Source: Aeromonas lacus
GTDB taxonomy: Bacteria; Pseudomonadota; Gammaproteobacteria; Enterobacterales; Aeromonadaceae
Length of the DNA: 64,000 nt
Direction: 5' to 3'
Assembly (NCBI RefSeq): GCF_000764665.1
Contig: NZ_JRGM01000135.1
Location: 87,337-151,336, forward strand
Below, in pieces: positions 38,337 to 47,333 of this stretch (positions within the stretch are counted from its first letter, which is position 1; every line of letters begins with the position of its first letter). Under the pieces are notes generated by a model. That model did not search any database. It was not told where the DNA came from and was given only the letters and a program-made list of their open reading frames with translations. Both the position numbers and the translations under genes were made by a program.

Positions 38337-39452
38337 ATGTTTCGATTAGGGCTCATCATAAATCCGGTCGCCGGGATTGGCGGCGCAGTGGCGCTCAAGG
38401 GGAGTGACGGCGTGGTGGCCGAGGCGCTGGCTCGCGGCGCCGTGCCCAGAGCGCAGGAGCGTACCCGTCAGGCCCTGCTGCCGCTGTGTGAAGTGACTGC
38501 GCCGTTCGAGCTGCTGACGGTAGCTGGCGACATGGGGGAGCTGGTGGTGCGTGAACTGGGCTTGCCGCACCGCATCGTCTATCAGCCGGCCGGGGAGAGT
38601 ACCTCTGCCGCCGATACTCGCCATGCGGCAGAGCGGATGCGCGACGCGGGTGTCGATCTGCTGCTGTTTGCCGGTGGCGATGGCACGGCGCGGGACATCT
38701 GTGCGGCGGTGGGGGACTCCTGCCATGTGCTGGGGATCCCGGCTGGCTGCAAGATCCACTCCGGCGTCTACGGGGTGACCCCCGCCGCCAGCGGGCGGGT
38801 GGCGGCGCGGATGATTGCAGGCGAATTGCTCAGTCTTATCGACGCCGAGGTGCGCGATATCGACGAAGAGGCGTTTCGCGCAGGCAAGGTGCGGGCTCGT
38901 CATTATGGCCAGCTGCTGGTGCCCGCCGATCTGCGTTACGTGCAGGCGGTCAAGCAGGGGGGACGGGAGTCCGAAGAGCTGGTGCTGGCGGATCTGGCGG
39001 CCGGTGTGGTCGAGCAGATGGAGTCCGATACCCTCTATCTGATGGGCTCTGGCAGCACGGTGGCAGCCTGCATGGCAGAGCTCGGTCTGGAAAATACGTT
39101 GCTCGGTGTGGATCTGGTGGAAAATGGCAGGCTTATCGGGCAGGATCTCAGCGCCGCCGAGATCCTGCCCCGGATCCGTGGCCGTCGCTGCCGGCTGATC
39201 ATTACCCTGATTGGCGGACAGGGACATCTGTTCGGGCGCGGAAATCAGCAATTGAGTCCTGAGGTGATTCGGTGTGTCGGGCTGGAGAATATCCAGGTGC
39301 TGGCAACCAAGAGCAAGCTGGCTTCCCTGCAGGGGAGAGCACTCCTGGTCGATACCGATGAGCCGGCATTGAACCGGGCGTTGAGTGGTTATCTGCGAAT
39401 AACCACGGGATACAAGGATCAGGTCATCTACCCGGTGGCCAGCCCGGAATAG
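38337..39452 (+). CDS. ATP-NAD kinase family protein (AcoX-like)
   Basis: 371 residues. The N-terminal LGLIINPVAGIGG and the GGDGT motif (LLFAGGDGTARD, about 113-117) identify the NAD kinase/diacylglycerol kinase superfamily; the overall pattern fits the longer AcoX/COG3199 branch, not the housekeeping NadK. The true substrate is not established. ATG 38337 has GGGAGGAG upstream; the earlier in-frame start would overlap the terC promoter region. yfcL follows after 99 bp. Confidence 0.82.
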   Translation: MFRLGLIINPVAGIGGAVALKGSDGVVAEALARGAVPRAQERTRQALLPLCEVTAPFELLTVAGDMGELVVRELGLPHRIVYQPAGESTSAADTRHAAERMRDAGVDLLLFAGGDGTARDICAAVGDSCHVLGIPAGCKIHSGVYGVTPAASGRVAARMIAGELLSLIDAEVRDIDEEAFRAGKVRARHYGQLLVPADLRYVQAVKQGGRESEELVLADLAAGVVEQMESDTLYLMGSGSTVAACMAELGLENTLLGVDLVENGRLIGQDLSAAEILPRIRGRRCRLIITLIGGQGHLFGRGNQQLSPEVIRCVGLENIQVLATKSKLASLQGRALLVDTDEPALNRALSGYLRITTGYKDQVIYPVASPE

Positions 39453-39551
39453 GACGCCATGGAAGCCGCTGGCCTGGCGCCAGAGAGCTGCAATCAACCG
39501 GATTGCGGTTCCATACCCCCGAATTATTTGCCGCAAATGAGGCTGCGTTAC

Positions 39552-39830
39552 ATGACGATTCACGATTTTGAGCACAAGTTGTTGGGACTGATCGACGGCA
39601 TGGTTGCTACCGCGAGCGAAGATGAGCTCTTTGCCGGTGGTTACCTGCGAGGCCATATTTCGCTGGCGGTCGCCCGTGCCGAGCTGGAGGGCAAGACTTT
39701 GGTGCGGGATGTCAAAAGCTATGTGTTGCGCAGCCTCAACGAGGCGATTTTGCAAGGCGAGCTCTCCGAGCAGGACGAGCAGCTGGTGCAAGCCATGTGG
39801 ATGCGTTTGCAACAACAGGCAGAAGCTTGA
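39552..39830 (+). CDS. yfcL: YfcL family protein
   Basis: 92 residues, the same length as E. coli YfcL when started at ATG 39552. The signature EHKLLGLIDGMV, SEDELFAGGYLRGHISLAVA and GELSEQDEQLVQAMW is conserved. It is a small cytoplasmic helical protein of unknown function. An upstream in-frame ATG (39459) would add 31 residues not found in relatives. Confidence 0.85.
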   Translation: MTIHDFEHKLLGLIDGMVATASEDELFAGGYLRGHISLAVARAELEGKTLVRDVKSYVLRSLNEAILQGELSEQDEQLVQAMWMRLQQQAEA

Positions 39831-39843
39831 TCGGATACACATT

Positions 39844-39859
39844 TCAAACTGAAGTTTGA
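39844..39859. promoter_or_regulatory. Palindrome resembling a PsrA operator
   Basis: TCAAACTGAAGTTTGA is a 16-bp perfect dyad containing CAAAC-N4-GTTTG, the pattern described for PsrA, a TetR-type fatty-acid regulator. It lies 69 bp upstream of an acyl-CoA synthetase gene, a typical PsrA target class. No psrA gene is in the window, so this is inference. Confidence 0.55.
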
Positions 39860-39927
39860 GTTTATTCTTCCCTGAAGTTAGTGAAAGGTTAATAATAAGT
39901 TTCGCCTTTTGTTTCAGGGATTAAACT

Positions 39928-41592
39928 ATGGCTTCAGCCTCACGTATTGCCAAAAAACTGCCGCTTGAGATGCTCTATCACTGGGAGCGGCAGTGTCCTG
40001 ATCGAACCTATCTGCGTCAAACCATCAACCGCGAATATGTCGATTTCACCTGGGGTGAAGTGGCTGATGAAGCGCGGCGCATGGTGACGGCCCTGCGTCA
40101 TCTGGGGCTGGTTGCCGGCGACAAGGTGGCGCTGCTTTCCAAAAATTGCGCCCAGTGGTTTATCGCCGATCTGGCGATGCAGATGGGGCAGTACGTGAGC
40201 GTGCCCATCTACCCGACCGCCAACGTCGATACCATCGAATATGTGCTGCGCCACAGCGAGGCCAAAGCGATCTTCGTCGGCAAGCTGGATGACTGGAAGA
40301 GTCAGGAGGCGGGCGTGCCTGCCGATCTGCTGCGCATCGCCTTCCCCTATGACACCATGCCGGCCAGCTACCAGTGGGATGATCTGCTGGAAGCACACGA
40401 GCCGATCCCGGACAGCCCGGTGCAGGAGCCCGACTCCCTGCTGAGCCTGGTCTACACCTCCGGCAGTACCGGCAAGCCGAAAGGGGCCATGCTGACCGTC
40501 GAGCGTTATGCGTGGTCGTGCGAGAAGCTGGTGGAGACGGTGAACCTGACCCAGTCTGATCGCGGTTTCTCCTACCTGCCGCTGGCCCACATCACCGAGC
40601 GGGTCTACATCTACGGCGGCAGCCTGTTTGGCGGTGCCACCATCGCCTTTCCCGAATCCCTCGACACCTTTGTCGAGGACGTCAAGCGCTGCCGTCCTAC
40701 CGTATTTATCTCGGTGCCGCGGCTGTGGGCCATGTTCCGCATCAAGATCCACGAGAAGCTGCCCCAGAAGAAACTCGAACTGCTGCTCAAGATCCCGCTG
40801 GTCTCCAGCCTTATCAAGAGCAAGCTGAAAAAGGGGCTGGGGCTGGATCAGGCGCGGGTGTTGGGCTGCGGTTCGGCGCCGGTCTCCCCTGCGCTGCTTG
40901 AGTGGTACCTGAGCATCGGTCTCCAGGTGACCGAAGCGTGGGGCATGACCGAGAACCACGCTTACTCCACCATCAACTACCCGTTCCGTGCCGACAAGAT
41001 AGGTACCGTCGGCAAGGCGGGGCCCGGGGTGACCATCAAGATCTCCGACGAGGGAGAGATCCTTTGTCGCTGCGAGGGAATGATGGTGGGTTATTACAAG
41101 GATCCCGAGCACAGTGCCGAGGCCATTGATGCCGAGGGGTGGCTCCACACCGGCGATATGGGCAAGCTGGACAAGGAGGGTTATCTCACCATCACCGGCC
41201 GGATGAAGGATGTGTTCAAGACCGCCAAGGGCAAGTATGTGGCGCCGGTGCCCATCGAGGGGTTGCTGGGTCAGGAGCCCATCATCGAACAGCTCTGCGT
41301 GATTGGCTACGGCATGCCCCAGCCCATTGCGCTGGTGCAGCTGGCCGAGAGCGCCATGAAGGGTAATCGGGAGGAGGTCAACGCCAGACTGGAGGCTGCT
41401 CGGGTGCGGGTCAACGATCAGCTGGAATCTCATGCCAAAATTCGCGGCATTCTGGTAGTGAAGACTCCCTGGAATATCGAGAACGGCGTGCTGACTCCCA
41501 CCATGAAGATCAAGCGTCACCTGCTGGAGCAAAAGTACGCCCAGGTCGGGGATCGCTGGCCCTCATCCCAAGTGGTGGTGTGGGAGGAGTAA
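39928..41592 (+). CDS. AMP-forming long-chain acyl-CoA synthetase
   Basis: 554-residue adenylate-forming enzyme. The P-loop YTSGSTGKPKG is at about 176-186, the AWGMTE motif follows the substrate region, and the TGDMGKLDKEGYLTITGRMKD stretch is intact. The KYVAPVPIE ending places it nearer the eukaryotic-type long-chain (FAA1/AasC-like) branch than to E. coli FadD. It would activate fatty acids with ATP and CoA at the membrane. The upstream palindrome suggests fatty-acid-responsive control. Confidence 0.88.
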   Translation: MASASRIAKKLPLEMLYHWERQCPDRTYLRQTINREYVDFTWGEVADEARRMVTALRHLGLVAGDKVALLSKNCAQWFIADLAMQMGQYVSVPIYPTANVDTIEYVLRHSEAKAIFVGKLDDWKSQEAGVPADLLRIAFPYDTMPASYQWDDLLEAHEPIPDSPVQEPDSLLSLVYTSGSTGKPKGAMLTVERYAWSCEKLVETVNLTQSDRGFSYLPLAHITERVYIYGGSLFGGATIAFPESLDTFVEDVKRCRPTVFISVPRLWAMFRIKIHEKLPQKKLELLLKIPLVSSLIKSKLKKGLGLDQARVLGCGSAPVSPALLEWYLSIGLQVTEAWGMTENHAYSTINYPFRADKIGTVGKAGPGVTIKISDEGEILCRCEGMMVGYYKDPEHSAEAIDAEGWLHTGDMGKLDKEGYLTITGRMKDVFKTAKGKYVAPVPIEGLLGQEPIIEQLCVIGYGMPQPIALVQLAESAMKGNREEVNARLEAARVRVNDQLESHAKIRGILVVKTPWNIENGVLTPTMKIKRHLLEQKYAQVGDRWPSSQVVVWEE

Positions 41593-41617
41593 ATCCCATT
41601 TTTCCATAGCGCGACAA

Positions 41618-41650
41618 ACAACAACGGCCCTTGATGGGCCGTTGTTGTGT
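41618..41650. terminator. Bidirectional intrinsic terminator
   Basis: CAACAACGGCCC / GGGCCGTTGTTG, 12-bp stem with loop TTGAT. T-rich tracts on both sides let it serve the acyl-CoA synthetase and the convergent gamma-lyase gene. Confidence 0.85.
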
Positions 41651-41701
41651 TTGGGGCATTTCACTCGCCGCTGTTTTGTCGGCGAGTAAAAGCGCGCCCG
41701 G

Positions 41702-42865
41702 TTAGATCTGCGCCAGCGCGGCGGCCAGATCGGCGATCAGATCGTCGGCGTCTTCCACCCCGATGCTGAAGCGGATGAGGTCGTCGTTGACCCCGGCGGC
41801 GAGGCGGCTCGCCTCGTCCATGGCGGCGTGGGTGGTGCTGGCCGGATGGCAAGCGAGACTCTCGAGATCCCCCAGACTCACCGCCTGGACGAATAGCTGC
41901 AGGTTGTCGAGCAAGGTAGCGCAGCGCTCAAACCCGCCTTCCAGCTCAATGCTCACCATGCCGCCAAAGCCGCTGGCGAAGGCGCTGAGAGCATCGTGGC
42001 CCGGATGATTGGCAAGCCCCGGGTAGATCACCTTCTTCACCGCCGGATGGGCGGCCAGAAACTCGGCAACTTTCTGCGCATTGTGCAGGTGGGCATCCAT
42101 CCGCAGCGGCAGGGTCTTGACCCCGCGCTGCAGCAGGTAGGCCTCCTGCGGGCCTATGGGGGAGCCGATATGTTTGAGGGCCACAGTGCGGATCGACTTC
42201 ATCAGGGCGTGAGAGCCCGCCACCACCCCGGCGATGATGTCGCCGTGGCCGCCCAGATATTTGGTGCCGCTGTGCATCACTACATCGACCCCGAGCTCCA
42301 GCGGGCGCAGCAGGTAGGGGGTAAGGAAGGTGTTGTCACACACCGTGATGGCGCCCACCTTGCGGGCCGCTTCCACCACCAGTCGCGGATCCACCACCTT
42401 GAGGGTGGGGTTGGTCAGGGTTTCGAACAGTACCACCTTGGTGGCGGGGCGGATGTTGGCCAGCAGATCCCGATCGCTCTCGTAGGCGGTGACCTTGATA
42501 CCGGCGCGGCTAAAGGTCTGTTTGAGAAACGCATCGGTACCGCCGTAGAGCGGGCCGATATAGGCCACCTCATCGCCGCTGTCGGCCAGGGCATACATGA
42601 TGGCGCTCACCGCCGCCATGCCGCTCGCCACCACCAGCGCTTCGTCAGCCCCTTCCAGCGCCGCCAGTTTCTGCTCCAGCTCGGCGGTGGTGGGGTTGCC
42701 AAAGCGGCTATAGATAAAGCCGGGGGCCTGACCTGCAAAGCGCTCCTTGCCCGCCTGGGCGTTGAAGTAGCTGAAGGTGCTGCTCTGGTAGAGCGGGGTG
42801 GTGAGGGCGCCGGTCTGGGGGTCGATCCGCTGGCCGCTGTGTACGCTCATGGTCTTGAATTTCAT
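41702..42865 (-). CDS. PLP-dependent methionine/cystathionine gamma-lyase family enzyme
   Basis: 387 residues of the Cys/Met metabolism PLP family. YSRFGNPT (52-59), SGMAAV and [12 protein letters not shown] with the PLP lysine at K202 are present, as are the Tyr of LYGG and the [18 protein letters not shown]-terminal block. Overall it most resembles methionine gamma-lyase, which splits Met to methanethiol, ammonia and 2-oxobutyrate, but the position of the catalytic Cys116 of P. putida MGL is Gly109, as in cystathionine gamma-lyase/synthase types. The start at 42865 removes an upstream extension that overlaps an inverted repeat. Confidence 0.82.
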   Translation of the reverse strand: MKFKTMSVHSGQRIDPQTGALTTPLYQSSTFSYFNAQAGKERFAGQAPGFIYSRFGNPTTAELEQKLAALEGADEALVVASGMAAVSAIMYALADSGDEVAYIGPLYGGTDAFLKQTFSRAGIKVTAYESDRDLLANIRPATKVVLFETLTNPTLKVVDPRLVVEAARKVGAITVCDNTFLTPYLLRPLELGVDVVMHSGTKYLGGHGDIIAGVVAGSHALMKSIRTVALKHIGSPIGPQEAYLLQRGVKTLPLRMDAHLHNAQKVAEFLAAHPAVKKVIYPGLANHPGHDALSAFASGFGGMVSIELEGGFERCATLLDNLQLFVQAVSLGDLESLACHPASTTHAAMDEASRLAAGVNDDLIRFSIGVEDADDLIADLAAALAQI

Positions 42866-42930
42866 CGTGTTGCTCCGTGATGGCCAGGCTCGGGCCATGA
42901 CTTGTTTTGTTGCTTGTTGTTCGTTGTCAG

Positions 42931-42974
42931 GGCGGGTATATCCATGCTGCTTGTGGCTTATGCATATACCCGCC
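42931..42974. promoter_or_regulatory. 11-bp inverted repeat upstream of the gamma-lyase gene
   Basis: GGCGGGTATAT (42931-42941) and ATATACCCGCC (42964-42974), perfect, with a 22-nt spacer, located 66-109 bp before the minus-strand start at 42865. No U-tract follows on either strand. It could be a two-half-site operator or an mRNA leader hairpin; no known regulator is recognised. Confidence 0.5.
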
Positions 42975-42992
42975 GGCGGATCTCTGCGCTGT

Positions 42993-44036
42993 TCAGGCCA
43001 GTATCGCTTCGCTTTCAGTGCGCGGGAGGCGAGCGGGTTCCCCATAGTGGCGGGCCGCCACATCCGGGTGGGAGCGCAGCCGCCCTTTCAGCACGTTCTC
43101 CCCCACCTGATTAAAGAGCGGGTTGGTCGGGTCACTCTCTGGCCCTTGCGCCTGCGCTGCCAGCTTGGGGGAGAGGCTGAGCAGTGGCACGGTGGCATCG
43201 AGCCGCGCCGCCATAAAGAAGGCGCAGGAGAGGCGCGAGACGCCGGGCGGCGGGCTTACCACCCGATGCAGGGTCGCCTTGAGATAGCCGTTGGAGGCCA
43301 GCTCCAACAGCTCGCCGATATTGACCACCAGCGCTCCCGGAAGGGGCGGTGCGGAGATCCAGCCGTCGGCCGTCTCGACCTCAAGCCCCGAGTGATTATC
43401 CTGCATCACCAGCGTCAGGTAGCCGGGATCCTTGTGGGCGCCGACCCCCTGACTGCAGCCACCCGTCTCTTGCCCCGGGTAGTGAATCAGCTTCATGTGC
43501 TGGTAGGGGGCGCCGCGAATGCTGTCGTCAAACACGTTGGCCGGTTGCTCCAGCACCTCGGCAAAAGCGGCCAGCAGGGTGAGGGTGATATCGCTCAGCC
43601 GCTCCTGCCACGCCAGCAGATGGCCTTTCATCTCGGGCAGGGCGGTCGGCCACTGGTTGGGGCCGATCAGCCGCTGCCAGGGTTCATGGATCTGCGCCGC
43701 AGGCAGGGCTTGCGCTTCGTTCATGATATCGAACTGCTCTCGCAGATCCGGCCGCTGGCGGGTCTGCTCGGCACCGACCCGGTTGTAGCCGCGAAAGTGG
43801 GGGCTGTTGACCATCTGCACCGCCAGTTTCTCCTGCTCCGGCAGAGCAAAGAAGCGCTCTGCCAGCGTCAGGGTTTCCCGCTGCTCGGCGTCACTCAGGC
43901 CATGTCCTGTCAGATAGAAAAAGCCGACGTCGCGGGCGGCTGCGGCCAGCCTGGCCAGCATAGGGCGACGTACCTCGGGCGCCCCGTTGAGGGCAGCCAG
44001 ATCGATGATCGGCAGTGGTGAATGTTCCATGTGCAC
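42993..44036 (-). CDS. 2-oxoglutarate/Fe(II)-dependent oxygenase, isopenicillin N synthase-like
   Basis: 347 residues. The N-terminal DIOX_N region (LPIIDLAAL, VGFFYLTGHGL) and 2OG-FeII oxygenase core are present, with iron ligands His201 and Asp203 (GAHKDPGYLTLV), His257 (TLHRVV) and the cosubstrate-binding Arg268-x-Ser270. The substrate is unknown; such bacterial proteins are often annotated as ethylene-forming or IPNS-like. It lies upstream of the gamma-lyase gene on the same strand, 127 bp apart, so joint expression is possible but unproven. Confidence 0.86.
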   Translation of the reverse strand: MHMEHSPLPIIDLAALNGAPEVRRPMLARLAAAARDVGFFYLTGHGLSDAEQRETLTLAERFFALPEQEKLAVQMVNSPHFRGYNRVGAEQTRQRPDLREQFDIMNEAQALPAAQIHEPWQRLIGPNQWPTALPEMKGHLLAWQERLSDITLTLLAAFAEVLEQPANVFDDSIRGAPYQHMKLIHYPGQETGGCSQGVGAHKDPGYLTLVMQDNHSGLEVETADGWISAPPLPGALVVNIGELLELASNGYLKATLHRVVSPPPGVSRLSCAFFMAARLDATVPLLSLSPKLAAQAQGPESDPTNPLFNQVGENVLKGRLRSHPDVAARHYGEPARLPRTESEAILA

Positions 44037-44339
44037 CTCCTCACTCTTTCGTTATCTCTGGCGCCATCTCTTGCACTGCCTCCGCTGTTGGCAGACCTGA
44101 TAAGCGGCAAACGGGATGGCGCGACAGTGTGGCGCCATCTGGAATAAAGGGGATGCTACTGTTCGGTGTTATAAGACGGAAACAACAAATTATTCTTAGT
44201 TATATACAAAATTCGAAATGGAATTCGGTGTGTAATGGGCTGGCTGCTTTTTGCGCAGCCATTAAGGGCGGAGTGGTAAATGATGCGAAGGAGAGTGATA
44301 ACCAGAGGCAAGCTGCCAGCAGCAACATAACCAAAACAG

Positions 44340-44380
44340 AAAATGCCGAAAACAGAAGGGAGGCGGATGCCTCCCTTCTG
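44340..44380 (-). terminator. Minus-strand terminator after the NAD(P)-binding reductase gene
   Basis: CAGAAGGGAGGC / GCCTCCCTTCTG, 12-bp stem, 4-nt loop. On the minus strand it is followed by TTTTCGGCATTTTCTGTTTT. It lies 74 nt after the stop at 44454. The rest of the 417-bp stretch 44037-44453 is partly AT-rich and shows no supportable gene. Confidence 0.75.
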
Positions 44381-44453
44381 TCTGCGCGGGTTATTACCTG
44401 ACCGAGAGGCATGCGAGTGACCGCGCATTCTGGCCTTAACCGACTGTGGGCTC

Positions 44454-45092
44454 TCAGTAACCCAGGGTAAAGCGCTGGCGCTGGTGAGCCGGTTTTTCCA
44501 CTTCGTTCAGCACGCCGTCGGCCAGATCTCCGGCGGTGATCCCGGCAGGCTGTTCGCCGCTAAAGAGCACCTGATCGCCACCAATCCGATAGCCGCCGCG
44601 CTTCTCGCCCGGTTCGAGGAACACCGGGGGAGAGACAAAGCGCCAGTCGAGGGTGGTTTCACGACGCAGGGCGGTGAGACCGTCGCGGGCCGCCAGCGCC
44701 CCCTGTTTCCACTCGGCCGGAAACTCAGGGGTATCCACCAGTTGCACGCCGGGGGCAACCTCCAGACTGCCGGCGCCACCTACTACCAGCAGCCAGCTGT
44801 TGGCCGCTTTGGCTGCTGCGACGATCGCGTTGGCGCCCTTGAGGTACTGGTCGTAGATATCCGGTGTGGTCCAGCCCGGGTTGTAGGCGCTGATCACCCG
44901 ATCGTGCCCCTTGAGCACCTCGGCCAATGCCTGCGGGTTTTGGGCATCCACCGCCACGGCGGTGACCTGCGGATGGGCGGTCACCTTGCTGACATCGCGG
45001 ACGATGGCGGTGACGTGATGGCCGCGGCTGATGGCCTCGTTCAGGATGGCTGAACCGACAAAACCGCTGGCACCGATCAGGGCAATCTTCAT
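44454..45092 (-). CDS. NAD(P)-binding Rossmann-fold reductase (atypical SDR)
   Basis: 212 residues beginning with the nucleotide-binding motif MKIALIGASGFVGSAI (GxxGxxG type), then HHVTAIVRD. The set resembles YwnB/NmrA-like NAD(P)H-binding proteins. The active-site YxxxK of classical SDRs is not evident, so it may be a sensor or quinone reductase. It is divergent from a LysR-type gene starting 102 bp away, its likely regulator. Confidence 0.8.
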   Translation of the reverse strand: MKIALIGASGFVGSAILNEAISRGHHVTAIVRDVSKVTAHPQVTAVAVDAQNPQALAEVLKGHDRVISAYNPGWTTPDIYDQYLKGANAIVAAAKAANSWLLVVGGAGSLEVAPGVQLVDTPEFPAEWKQGALAARDGLTALRRETTLDWRFVSPPVFLEPGEKRGGYRIGGDQVLFSGEQPAGITAGDLADGVLNEVEKPAHQRQRFTLGY

Positions 45093-45193
45093 GGGGAACT
45101 CTCCTTCACTGTTGGAATGGGGCTATCCTACGCCGCCATTTATGATTTAATAATCACCTCAAAAATGCATTCACTTATAAGCTGGATTTAATA

Positions 45194-46078
45194 ATGGAAC
45201 AGCTCAGACGTTACGCCATCTTCGCCGCCGTGGTGGAAGCGGGCAGCATGACAGGGGCGGCCAAATCCCTTGGCATGACCCCCTCCGCCGTCAGTCAGCA
45301 TATCAGCCAGCTGGAGAGCCTGCTCGGACTGCCCCTGCTCCATCGCTCTACCCGTCGTCTCAGTCTGACCGAAGCGGGAGAGGTGGTGTGGCAAGGGTGC
45401 CGGGCGTTGCAGCAGACCCTTAGCGAGACCGAGCTGCGCCTCTCCGAGGTGCGCGACGCCCTGCTCGGTGAAGTGCGGATCACCGCCCCGGTGGGGATGG
45501 CGGGCCAGCCGCTGGCTCAGGCTCTCTCGCCGTTGCTGCAGGCCCACCCAGGCCTCAGCATCCAGATCATCGCCGACGACGAGAAGCGGGATCTGATTGC
45601 CGAACGGATCGACGTGGCATTGCGGGTCGGCACCTTGCCCGACTCGACTCTGGTGGCCCGCAAACTGGGGCAAACCCGGATGCTGCTCTGCGCCGCCCCC
45701 GCCTATCTGGCGCGCAAGGGAACACCACGCACCCCCGCCGATCTGGCCACCCACGACTGGCTCTGTGGCGAGATGCTGGGCAACGGTTTACTGCTGCTCG
45801 ATGAGAAGGGGGGCGAGCACAGGGTGAGGTTCAAGGCCAAGGTGCTCTGCAATAACGTGTTGCCCTTGCGTCAGTTTGCGCTGGCGGGGCAGGGGATTTC
45901 GCTGCAACCGGAAGGGGAGATTGGCGAGGATCTGGCGCAGGGGCGTCTGCTGGAACTTCTGCCCGGTTTTCGGGTGGCGTCGATGGAGATCCACGCCATC
46001 ACGCCGCAGCGGGAGATCCCGGAGAAAGTGCGGCGGGTGGTGGAGGCGCTGCGCAGTTACTTCGCAGGCGTCTCCTGA
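45194..46078 (+). CDS. LysR-type regulator (CrgA/DmlR-like)
   Basis: 294 residues. The N-terminal helix-turn-helix reads GSMTGAAKSLGMTPSAVSQHISQLE, followed by the usual STRRLSLTEAG linker and a periplasmic-binding-like effector domain (VRITAPVGMAGQPLA, later IDVALRVGTLPDSTL). It is divergent from the NAD(P)-binding reductase and most probably controls it. The effector is unknown. Confidence 0.88.
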   Translation: MEQLRRYAIFAAVVEAGSMTGAAKSLGMTPSAVSQHISQLESLLGLPLLHRSTRRLSLTEAGEVVWQGCRALQQTLSETELRLSEVRDALLGEVRITAPVGMAGQPLAQALSPLLQAHPGLSIQIIADDEKRDLIAERIDVALRVGTLPDSTLVARKLGQTRMLLCAAPAYLARKGTPRTPADLATHDWLCGEMLGNGLLLLDEKGGEHRVRFKAKVLCNNVLPLRQFALAGQGISLQPEGEIGEDLAQGRLLELLPGFRVASMEIHAITPQREIPEKVRRVVEALRSYFAGVS

Positions 46079-46106
46079 AACGTATCAATGCGGCTGGGAC
46101 CCGCTG

Positions 46107-47333
46107 TCAGTTGGGCTCTTGCCCGCCAACAGGCGGGCGGTGCCACAGATAGAGTCCGATTGCCAGCAGCAAGCCGCCCAGAAAGAGCCAGCGAGCATTC
46201 CCCCAATGGCCGTTGTCCGTCATCAGGGTGGCCAGCAGCAAGGGCCCCAGCAGCTGACCGAGGTTGGCGAGCTGGACAAAAAAGCCCTGCACGATGGCCA
46301 GTTGCACCGGCCCCTGACTTACCCCCTGCGCTGACGAGAGGATAGCCGGCGGTGCCATGCCGCCCGACAGGGAGAGGGCGAGGCAGAGCCCATAGGCCCA
46401 CCACGGCGACAGGCCGGGCCAGAAGGCGAGCATGCCGCAGAGCGCCATCAGGCCCAGTGCCCAGCTGATGAGCCGATCTCGCGCCACGCACCGGCGCAGC
46501 AGCCATGCCCCCATCAGGTTGCCGGGAATATTGGCGACCACCGCCAGCGCCGAGAGCAGGGCGATCTGGCTTTGGCCAACCCCGGGGCTGCCTTGCAACA
46601 TGGTCGGCAGCCAGACAAAGAGCGCCCAGAGCATCAGGCTGTAGAGCGTGAACGCCAACCCGTAGCGCCAGAGTGCCTGTTGTCGGAGCACCGTGAGCTG
46701 GCGCAGTGGGTGGCCTGCGTTGGCTGCGCTTTGGGGCCCCCCGACCCGCAGCTTATCTGCCGGGCGACTGACGAGCAGAAGCAGCAGTGCAGAGAGTTGC
46801 GGGATCATCAGGATCAGCCAGGCCAGGCGCCAGCCACCTTGCGCCGTGAGCCAGGGGGTAAGCAGCATGCCGACCGCCGCGCCGAGGGGCAGGTTGACCG
46901 CCCACAGGCTCAGGGCCAGTCGCTTATCCTCCTCCCGGGTCACCGCCACGATAAAGGCGGGCATGGCCACCGAGATCAGCAAAAAGCCAATCCCCTCGAC
47001 AATGCGCGACAGCAGCATCATGGCCAGCCCGGTGGCAGGCAGCGCCAACGCCCCGCCAGTCACGATGACAAGCAACCCGACAACCCCGGTTTGCCGCCCA
47101 CTCCAGCGGGTCAGCAACAGGCCGAGAAAGAGGCTGAAGCAGATCGCCAGCGTATTGAAAGCCGAGGCGAGATAGCTGGCTTCGACCAGTGTCAGCCCCA
47201 GCTCGCTGCGCAGCATGCCGAGTACGGCGGGCACTTTGCCAAGGCAGAGGGCGCCGCTGGCACCGGCGAAAATGGCGAGGAAGACCAGAGGCCAGCGCGT
47301 GCTTTGTGGCTGGTGGCTAATGAGCGTGCTCAT
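46107..47333 (-). CDS. MFS transporter
   Basis: 408 residues with about 12 membrane segments and an inter-domain loop near residue 200 (SRPADKLRVGGPQ). The segment LSRIVEGIGFLLISVAMPAFIVAVT matches the MFS pattern of CynX/NimT-like permeases. The start overlaps the pirin stop (ATGA), so it is the third gene of the operon ycaC-like/pirin/MFS. Substrate unknown. Confidence 0.85.
   Translation of the reverse strand: MSTLISHQPQSTRWPLVFLAIFAGASGALCLGKVPAVLGMLRSELGLTLVEASYLASAFNTLAICFSLFLGLLLTRWSGRQTGVVGLLVIVTGGALALPATGLAMMLLSRIVEGIGFLLISVAMPAFIVAVTREEDKRLALSLWAVNLPLGAAVGMLLTPWLTAQGGWRLAWLILMIPQLSALLLLLVSRPADKLRVGGPQSAANAGHPLRQLTVLRQQALWRYGLAFTLYSLMLWALFVWLPTMLQGSPGVGQSQIALLSALAVVANIPGNLMGAWLLRRCVARDRLISWALGLMALCGMLAFWPGLSPWWAYGLCLALSLSGGMAPPAILSSAQGVSQGPVQLAIVQGFFVQLANLGQLLGPLLLATLMTDNGHWGNARWLFLGGLLLAIGLYLWHRPPVGGQEPN

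Noticed and set aside
44200..44412. 70-codon minus-strand frame with a hydrophobic stretch
   Set aside because: It spans the minus-strand terminator hairpin at 44353-44380 that ends the reductase transcript, so it is unlikely to be a gene.
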